Source: AP-15 sp963703665 (lineage in GTDB: Bacteria; Pseudomonadota; Alphaproteobacteria; ATCC43930; CGMCC-115725). From it: a stretch of DNA of 64,000 nt. Position 1 is the stretch's first letter. The number at the start of each line of letters is the position of its first letter. Where the stretch lies: assembly GCA_963703665.1 (NCBI GenBank), contig CAVPFB010000003.1, positions 248,001-312,000 of the forward strand. The letters run 5' to 3'. Below the pieces are notes generated by a model. The model was not told the origin of the DNA, did no database searches, and saw only the letters and a list, made by a program, of their open reading frames with translations. The position numbers were made by a program, and so were the translations under genes. This document shows positions 57,844-64,000 of the stretch, one piece after another.

Positions 57844-59119
57844 ATGCCACCTCAATCGGACCCCCGCCGGGACGCGCCCGTTTATTTCCTGCTGCACATC
57901 CCGAAGACCGCCGGGCAGACGATCCAAGTGCACCTTGCCGAGCACTGTGCGCCGGGCGTGTTCTGGCAGTCGCGCGGCCGGCTGCGGCTCGGGCGCGGCG
58001 CCCGCCACGACGATCTGCCCCAAGGGATTTGCCCGATCCCGATCGCACTGGTATCGTATCCGGGCATCATATCGGTCGATCGCTCGAAGCGTGGTTCCCC
58101 GGCCGCGCGATCCGCCGCGTTCTATTGCTGCGCGATCCGCTCGATCTGCAAATTTCGCTCTACAACTGGCAGATGATGGATCACCTGGCCAAGGGGCTGG
58201 GGACGTATAGTTTCGAGCTTCATTTACGGGCCCTCCCGCGCAATTTTATCGCTCATTTTCTATTGTCACGTTGGCTGGAGATTCCCGGCCGAGGCTGATG
58301 CTGATGCCGGAGAAGCGGAAATACTGCATTCTCAGCCGGATGCTTAGGGATTTCTGGTTCGTCGGCGCCCACACTGATTGCAATCGTCTGATCGAAGCGA
58401 TCGGCCCCGAGCTCGGGGTTCCGCAGCTGGCCAGGCCGCGCAATACCTCGGCCGAGCTGCAGGCGCAGACCGGATGGCGGCTGGTGACCGCCGATGCGCT
58501 GTCGTCGGCGACGTGCGAGGCGATTCGCGCGCACCATCGGCTCGACCAGGCCCTGTGGGAGGATTGGCACACCGCCGGGTTCGACACTGCTTCGGATCGG
58601 CCCGTTTCGTTCAAAGCAGACCGCAAGAGCGGCTTTCTCGCTCACGAGATCTGCCGCCCCTGGTTCGTGCTCGGCCGGTTCGTCGAGCGTCGAAAGGGTT
58701 TGCGGCTCGGCGCGCGCGAGCCCGAAGCCGCCCGGGTGTCCCGAGCCAATCGCGCCCGCAATGCCGGCGAGTGGGACCTCGCGGCCCGCTGCTATCGCGA
58801 AATACTGCAAGCCCTGCCGAACGCATCCGCGATTTGGGTCCAATACGGGCACGCCTTGAAGGAGACCGGAAAAATTGCCGAGGCGGAGCGGGCTTACCGG
58901 CGATCGGCGAGCCTCAGCCCGGACACGGCGGACACCCACCTGCAGCTCGGCCATTTGCTGAAGCTTCAGGGGAGGTTCGATGAGGCGAGAGAGGCTTACC
59001 TGCTGTCGGCGCGGCTCGATCCTGGGCAGCGTCATGCCCGCGACGAGCTTGTCGGCCTCGGCTGGACGGCAGAACGCATCGAACAGATGACCGAGGCGCC
59101 AGCCGCGACCGGCCCGTGA
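57844..59119 (+). CDS. Sulfotransferase with C-terminal TPR repeats, two frameshifts
   Basis: Starts at ATG 57844 with a PAPS-binding loop, FLLHIPKTAGQTIQVHL. After a shift near 58045 it continues SGHHIGRSLEAWFPGRAIRR then VLLLRDPLDLQISLYNW, the second PAPS site. After another shift near 58290 it reads LMPEKRKYCILSRMLRDFWF and ends in TPR units (NAGEWDLAARCYREILQALP and KETGKIAEAERAYRRSASLS, then LQGRFDEAREAYLLSARLDP). The span, 1276 bases, is 3 x 425 + 1. TPRs at the C-terminus are unusual, since sulfotransferases of this group mostly have them first. Confidence 0.7.
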
Positions 59120-59469
59120 AGTCGCGCCCGCCGGCATTTCGCGACCGCGGCGAGCATGATTCGGCTGCGCTCCTGCGAAGGCCGACAAATCGTGCGCCTA
59201 TATGCCGCGTCGGGGCGATGGCGCCGGACCGGTAGAACCGGGCGTCGCTGTCGCAGTTTGAGCAGACTTGGCCTGGGGAGGCGCGCATCGGCGTGCGGGC
59301 GGCCGAGCGCGCTTGCGATCGAGCCTCCGGACGTATCAAGGTAATGCGACCGGCTGGGTGGGGGTGTTCGACAGCAATGTGGTGCATGCCGGGCGGGCGG
59401 GTTCGGCGCCGATCGCGGAATGTGGTGAGTTCTTGCCTCGATCCTCGTGATGGTAGAACATTGCTCGCC
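59120..59469. other. Intergenic stretch with a possible dioxygenase remnant
   Basis: 350 bases. Near 59330-59450 a frame reads GNATGWVGVFDSNVVHAGRA, similar to the iron-binding end of 2-oxoglutarate dioxygenases (FDSN-VHR-GR pattern), without the rest of a gene. Otherwise I see no coding or clear promoter. Confidence 0.3.
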
Positions 59470-60654
59470 GTGAGTAAACCTCGCCGCGCGCCGATGAACC
59501 TCGCCAAGATCCTTGTGGGCCTGACCGGCGTCATGCTCGCCGGTTGCTCCACCCTGCCGACCGCCGGACCGTCAAAGAAGCAAGTCATCGATCAGGCGAT
59601 GGACCAAGGCCGGCCGCGCTTCGACCTGGTCGAGGTCAACGAACATGTGATCAGGACCCTTTTGGCTCAACCCACGCAGAGCTTTCGAGCTCAGTTTTGG
59701 AAATACGGCAAACCGCCCAACCCGAAGATCAGGATCGGCGACACGATCGAGGTTTCGATCTGGGAAGCCGCGGGAGGCGGGCTGTTCAGTCCGGCGCCAA
59801 GCACGACCCTGCCTGCCGCCGGTTCACAGAAGGCGGGGATCCCGGATCAGATTGTCGCCCCCGACGGCGGGATCAGCGTGCCGTTCGCCGGCCGCATCCC
59901 GGTCACCGGGCGCACACCGCTCGAAGTTCAACATATCATTGAGCAACGCCTGGCCGCGAAGACCATCGAGCCGCAGGTCATCGTCACCGACCAAAAAAGC
60001 CAGACCAACACCGCAACCGTGTCGGGCGAGGTGGTCAGCGGCGCCAGGGTGCCGCTCTCGGTGGCCGGAGATCGCCTCCTCGATCTGATCGCCGAGGCCG
60101 GCGGAGCAAAGGCGCCGGTTTACGAAACCTTTGTCCGGCTGTCCCGCGGCGGCGTGACCGTAACGATCCCGATGGAAAAATTGGTATCGGAACCTGCCGA
60201 GAATATTTATGCATGGCCGGGAGACGTGTTGACTTTGGTACAGGTGCCGCAGACCTTCTCGGTATTTGGGGCGTCCGGCCAAAACAACCTCGTTGACTTT
60301 AATGCACAGAACATAACCGTAGCCGACGCGCTGGCCAAATCCGGAGGCCTGCAAGATGAGCGGGCCGACCCGGCCGGCGTTTTTCTGTTTCGGTTCGAGC
60401 CCGCCAGGGTCGTCGGCGATCTCGACGCTCGGCCCTTGCCGATCGGTCCCGCCGGCAGTTCGCCGATCGTGTACCGGTTTGATCTCGGCGACGCGAACAG
60501 CTATTTCCTGGCCGAGCGTTTTCCCATCGAGGACAAGGACATCATCTATATCGCCAACGCCCCGCTGACCCAATTGCAAAAATTCTTCACGCTGTTGAAC
60601 ACCATCACCGCTCCCGTGGTGACCGGCGCCGTGATCAAGAATGCCACGCCATGA
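59470..60654 (+). CDS. Polysaccharide export lipoprotein (Wza/KpsD type)
   Basis: Begins at a GTG (59470); an ATG at 59494 is an alternative. A lipoprotein signal ends at LTGVMLAGC, where the cysteine becomes the lipid anchor. Poly_export domain: IRIGDTIEVSIWEAAGG, then SVPFAGRIPVTGRTPLEVQH and a SLBB-like region with VSGEVVSGARVPLSVAGDRL. It forms the outer membrane channel for capsule. About 394 residues. Confidence 0.85.
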   Translation: MSKPRRAPMNLAKILVGLTGVMLAGCSTLPTAGPSKKQVIDQAMDQGRPRFDLVEVNEHVIRTLLAQPTQSFRAQFWKYGKPPNPKIRIGDTIEVSIWEAAGGGLFSPAPSTTLPAAGSQKAGIPDQIVAPDGGISVPFAGRIPVTGRTPLEVQHIIEQRLAAKTIEPQVIVTDQKSQTNTATVSGEVVSGARVPLSVAGDRLLDLIAEAGGAKAPVYETFVRLSRGGVTVTIPMEKLVSEPAENIYAWPGDVLTLVQVPQTFSVFGASGQNNLVDFNAQNITVADALAKSGGLQDERADPAGVFLFRFEPARVVGDLDARPLPIGPAGSSPIVYRFDLGDANSYFLAERFPIEDKDIIYIANAPLTQLQKFFTLLNTITAPVVTGAVIKNATP

Positions 60655-60729
60655 CCCGGATCTGGCGCATGCCGATTGCGAAGCGGTGATTTGCCGCCGG
60701 AGACAACGAGAGGCGGAGGCCTCTTGGTT

Positions 60730-62031
60730 ATGAAAGATCCCAGATGGGAAGAAATCCAACGAGAGCTGCGTCGCATTCTCCGCGTCGACGATACCGTGTT
60801 GCTGCCCCAGGGCGACTGGCCGGAGCTGTCATGCCAAGCAGTCTTCTATGACGATATTATCGAGCTTGGTGATGCCACGGTGTTCGTCCTGCATAAGGGG
60901 CGCTTCGGTTCCATCGACAAAGCCGTACTCCGAACCATTTCCGATACGTGGCAATGTATCTTTGGAAATGATGTATTCCTATGCTTCAGTAAAGATTTGC
61001 GCGCGCGCGGTGATCTTCGCCACGGCAAAAATCGAATTCATTATGGGGTGCTTCGCCGGTTTCTGCGGTCGAAGCGGTGGCGGCGCAGCGGCGAGCGGCT
61101 CTGGTACATCCATCTGCCGAAGGCGGCCGGGACCTGGATGTGGAACGCGTTGTCGCGTTCCTATCCGTCCCGGATTTATTATCCGAGTTTCGTGCCGTTC
61201 CTGACCTACCCTCCGGACGTCGAGGAATACGACCTGATCGGGGGGCATCTGCCGCTCTCGGTCATTACGAAATACCTGGCCGAGACGGATCGGGTGGTCG
61301 GGTTGATGCGCCAGCCGACGGAACGCTTGCTTTCAGCCTTTCTCCACAGCCGCCGCGCGGTCGAGGACCCGTCGACCTTCACGGCGACGATGCGGGCCAT
61401 GCGCGACCTGCCGTTTCACCAATTCCTTCAGACCGACAGCGGAAAGCTCGAGGCGCAACAACAGCTGATCATGCTCGGGGGCGGTGGTGACATCCAAACA
61501 TCATCGGATCAGCGGGACTGCCTCGATCGCGCCCAACAATTTTTGTTATCGGAGCAGGCTATTTTTGCGCCTTGCACCCGATCAGCCGAACTCTTCAAGG
61601 TGATGGTGAAACGGCACCGCATCAGGCAGAAATATGCAAAGGCGAGGAACGATAACGATTATACGTCTCAGTCGCATGACATCGCCGAATTCTACAACTC
61701 GCTTGATCTCCTGCAATCGCTCAACGCGACGGAGCACCGGTTGTATGAGTTCGTGTCAAAAAGGTTCGAGAGCACTCTAATAAGTTCGGGTCGCCGACTA
61801 ATCGGAGAACACACGGGCGCAGCCCAGTTTTCGCTTCCCGCAGCTCCGCGGCCCCGGTTCAGGCCGGCGCCGGGTCGAGGCGCGCCGGGTCGAACGCATA
61901 AAGCCAGCGCAGGGCGTCGGGCGAGCGGTCGCCGGCCTTGGCCCATTCGCGGTCGCGCGCCTGCTGCGCCGGCCCGTCGGGCAGGTGGAAGCGGGTCTTG
62001 TTGGCGCGCGACAGCTCTTGGAGGCGGGTGA
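60730..62031 (+). CDS. Sulfotransferase family protein
   Basis: Reliable coding covers 60730 to about 61860. The PAPS-binding loop WYIHLPKAAGTWMWNALSR is at about residues 125-143 and RVVGLMRQPTERLLSAFLHS gives the second site. A 120-residue N-terminal region without known relatives precedes it. The open frame runs on to 62031, over 170 bases opposite the FAD monooxygenase; that part (APGRGAPGRTHKASAG and similar) does not look like protein, so the true stop seems missing. GC is a little lower than in the neighbours. Confidence 0.7.
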   Translation: MKDPRWEEIQRELRRILRVDDTVLLPQGDWPELSCQAVFYDDIIELGDATVFVLHKGRFGSIDKAVLRTISDTWQCIFGNDVFLCFSKDLRARGDLRHGKNRIHYGVLRRFLRSKRWRRSGERLWYIHLPKAAGTWMWNALSRSYPSRIYYPSFVPFLTYPPDVEEYDLIGGHLPLSVITKYLAETDRVVGLMRQPTERLLSAFLHSRRAVEDPSTFTATMRAMRDLPFHQFLQTDSGKLEAQQQLIMLGGGGDIQTSSDQRDCLDRAQQFLLSEQAIFAPCTRSAELFKVMVKRHRIRQKYAKARNDNDYTSQSHDIAEFYNSLDLLQSLNATEHRLYEFVSKRFESTLISSGRRLIGEHTGAAQFSLPAAPRPRFRPAPGRGAPGRTHKASAGRRASGRRPWPIRGRAPAAPARRAGGSGSCWRATALGGG

Positions 62032-63043
62032 CGCGCGGCAGGCGCAGACGCTCGTAATGCCGCAAGGCCGCGACCGGGTCGTCGGCTTCGGCGGCAAGGC
62101 AGGCGGCGAGAGTGGCGCCGTCTTCGATCGCCTGTGCCGCTCCCTGGCCCATAAACGGGTACATCGGGTGGCAGGCGTCGCCGAGCAGCGTCGCATGCCC
62201 GACCGACCAGCGGGTTTGAGGGTCGCGATCGAACAAGGCCCAGATGAAGCAGGTCTCGGCCGCGGCGATGATCCGGCGAACCTGCGGGTGCCAGCCCTCG
62301 AACGCAGCCAGCGCCCGTCCGACCGTCGCGCGGTCGGTCCAGTCTTCGCGGTTCCAGCTGTCGTGCTCGGTCCAGCCGACAAAATTGAGGAGCCGCCCGC
62401 GCGAGACGAAATAGTGGACTAAATGCGCGCCGGGCCCGACCCAGGATTGCGAGCCGAGCTCGAGGCCGAGATCGGCAATGCGCGGGGCCGGCACCAGCCC
62501 ACGATAGGCGACGCAGCCGGCAAAGCGCGGATCTTCGTCACCGAACAGCGCCGCGCGCACCGCCGAATGAATGCCGTCGGCGCCGACCAGCACGTCAGCG
62601 GTGATCCGGGCGCCGTTCTCGAACCAGGCCTCGACGCCGTCGCCGCGCTCGGCCAAGCCGACCAGACGATGGCCGAGATAAATCTGCTGGGCCGGAAAGC
62701 CCGCGGCAATGACCGCCAGCAAATCGGCGCGGTGCAGGGTCATGTGCGGCGCGCCGTAAAGCTCTTCGCACCGCGGGTTGAGCGGGGCGCGCTGCAAGGT
62801 GCGGCCGTCCTGCCAACGCCGCTGATGGGTGCCGACCGGGCGTACGCCCTCGCGGTCGAGGCCTTCGCGGAGACCGAGCCGCTGCAGCACGCGCACGGCG
62901 TTCGGCCCCATATTGATGCCGCCGCCGACCTCCGTCAGCTCCTGAGCCTGCTCGTAGACCTCGACCTCGAACCCGGCTTGGCACAGCGCGAGCGCGGCGC
63001 TGAGGCCGCCGATGCCGCCACCGATCACGGCGATCTTGAGCAT
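61859..63043 (-). CDS. FAD-dependent monooxygenase (salicylate hydroxylase/UbiH type)
   Basis: 394 residues. FAD site IAVIGGGIGGLSAALAL at the start, VLVGADGIHSAVR as the second motif, and LLGDACHPMYPFMGQGAAQA as the third, all typical of group A flavin monooxygenases. The start ATG 63043 follows GAGG. Substrate likely an aromatic or polyketide-like compound. It lies 11 bases after the ThuA-like gene, so they may share a transcript. Confidence 0.9.
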   Translation of the reverse strand: MLKIAVIGGGIGGLSAALALCQAGFEVEVYEQAQELTEVGGGINMGPNAVRVLQRLGLREGLDREGVRPVGTHQRRWQDGRTLQRAPLNPRCEELYGAPHMTLHRADLLAVIAAGFPAQQIYLGHRLVGLAERGDGVEAWFENGARITADVLVGADGIHSAVRAALFGDEDPRFAGCVAYRGLVPAPRIADLGLELGSQSWVGPGAHLVHYFVSRGRLLNFVGWTEHDSWNREDWTDRATVGRALAAFEGWHPQVRRIIAAAETCFIWALFDRDPQTRWSVGHATLLGDACHPMYPFMGQGAAQAIEDGATLAACLAAEADDPVAALRHYERLRLPRVTRLQELSRANKTRFHLPDGPAQQARDREWAKAGDRSPDALRWLYAFDPARLDPAPA

Positions 63044-63054
63044 CCTCGGCCGGC

Positions 63055-63864
63055 TCAGACGCCGACACCCCAGGCGATGGCATTGCGCAGCAAGGTGATA
63101 AACTCGTCGGTTTGCCACGGAGCGCGAAAGGTGGGCGGGGTCGTGTCGTTGGGATCAGCCGGCCGGGCCGCGCGGATCGCGGGATTGTGGCAATGACCAA
63201 GCGAAAAGTAGGTTACGCCGCCATTGCCGACCGCGCGGGTATAGCCGAGCACGCGTGCCCTGCCGTCAGGTAAGAGCGAGGTATCCGAGGGGTAGAGGGT
63301 GCCGATGGCGGATGACACGGCGCCCGGCCCGTAATCGGCGGTCAGCAGGATCTGCGTCGAGCCCGGATCCTGCACCTCGATGAAATACGGCTCGTCCTCG
63401 ACGACGAAAGAGGTGCCGAGCCCCCGGGTGAGAGGATGGTCGGCGGCATTCACCTCGACGCGAAACTCGCGGATCGGCGGATGGGTCAGGAAGCGGCACC
63501 CGAGCAGGGCGTGGTGCTCGGTCTTGACGGTGCGGCGCTGGCGCGTGCCCTCGACCCGCTCGGCCCGGCCGCCGCTGGTCCCATGCAAGCCCAGCCAATG
63601 GCCGCCCGCCTCCAGCCAGCGCGCGATGGCGCGGCATTCCGAGGCGTCGGGATAGGGGCCGGCCACGTAGGTGACCAGCAAACGGCTGACCGGCAGCCAT
63701 TTCTCGACATCCGCGAAGTCGTTGGCGACCGAGGCCGGGATGTCCCGTTCGGCCAGCAGCCCCAACAGCCGCAGGCGGGCATAATCGTGGTCGTGCCCGG
63801 CCAGCGAGCCGGGCGGAAAACCGCCGGCGATCAGATGCGCGCGGCCGGGGTTCATCTCTGTCAT
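63055..63864 (-). CDS. ThuA-like domain protein
   Basis: 269 residues. The fold is of the class I glutamine amidotransferase-like ThuA type: RLLVTYVAGPYPDASECRAI, then GGHWLGLHGTSGGRAER and the later GNGGVTYFSLGHCHNP. Such proteins belong to sugar or glycoside catabolic loci, but the reaction is uncertain. Here it lies before a flavin monooxygenase. Confidence 0.78.
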   Translation of the reverse strand: MTEMNPGRAHLIAGGFPPGSLAGHDHDYARLRLLGLLAERDIPASVANDFADVEKWLPVSRLLVTYVAGPYPDASECRAIARWLEAGGHWLGLHGTSGGRAERVEGTRQRRTVKTEHHALLGCRFLTHPPIREFRVEVNAADHPLTRGLGTSFVVEDEPYFIEVQDPGSTQILLTADYGPGAVSSAIGTLYPSDTSLLPDGRARVLGYTRAVGNGGVTYFSLGHCHNPAIRAARPADPNDTTPPTFRAPWQTDEFITLLRNAIAWGVGV

Positions 63865-64000
63865 CGGATCACCTCGCTCGCCGTGCGGCGGCTCAAAAAA
63901 TCTCCGCGCCAGTCTCTCACCTTCCCCCGGTTCTCGCCTACCCTGAAATGACCGGCCGATGGCCGGACCAGCCCTTCCCCGCAGGCCGTGCTGGTCATAG
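63865..64000. other. Upstream region at the window edge
   Basis: 136 bases, presumably the promoter region of the ThuA-like gene; no clear motif or start of another gene. Confidence 0.3.

Overview
The window looks like a chromosomal segment of a high-GC alphaproteobacterium. The thrC / M16 peptidase / GNAT arrangement, the etfB-etfA-hbd block, the KpsC-type capsule genes and the dispersed palindromic repeats all suggest a Rhodospirillales-like lineage; this is inference from gene content, and no rRNA or tRNA is present to confirm it. Many genes are intact, but at least a dozen carry single-base frameshifts. In uvrD two shifts cancel each other, which suggests that part of the damage is assembly or read error, while a few loci (adhesin-like region, DUF4238, phd, fba stub) look truly degraded.

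Layout. 1-4324: envelope glycan genes (GT39-like membrane enzyme cut by the window edge, methyltransferase, frameshifted GT2, UPF0104-type membrane protein). 4777-8091: thrC, M16 peptidase and GNAT acetyltransferase operon. 8200-13758: second GT39-like protein (frameshifted), small membrane protein, hemC, an unknown membrane protein and a frameshifted SLC13/ArsB-type transporter. 13860-18612: uvrD/pcrA-type helicase, dienelactone hydrolase-SnoaL fusion, hicAB with a frameshifted hicA, and a PPOX-family oxidoreductase. 18711-22132: kdpDE without kdpFABC. 22248-27976: pxpA, MetE-like methyltransferase, SDR, S10 peptidase and RimK-like ATP-grasp ligase.

28341-33555: an orphan HicB-like protein, a PEP-CTERM protein with two frameshifts, a GIY-YIG nuclease gene wrapped in palindromic repeats with an adjacent partial duplication, an enolase-superfamily enzyme and an APC permease. 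33792-37097: etfB, etfA, 3-hydroxyacyl-CoA dehydrogenase and an HNH nuclease. 37436-43710: rlmD/trmA-type RNA methyltransferase, mmsA and then a decayed mosaic of adhesin-like remnants around a sulfotransferase/glycosyltransferase chimera. 43951-49456: class II aldolase, DUF4238 pseudogene, DUF35 protein and frameshifted thiolase, phd remnant, an unknown membrane protein and an Ada-type regulator. 49573-53180: two MFS transporters around a small conserved-looking protein. 53448-54398: aldolase stub and thiE.

54371-62031: a capsule or surface-glycan locus: PhyH-like dioxygenase, KpsC-type Kdo transferase, sulfotransferase with C-terminal TPRs, Wza/KpsD-type export lipoprotein and a second sulfotransferase. 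Together they suggest a sulfated, Kdo-linked surface polysaccharide. 61859-63864: FAD monooxygenase and ThuA-like protein.
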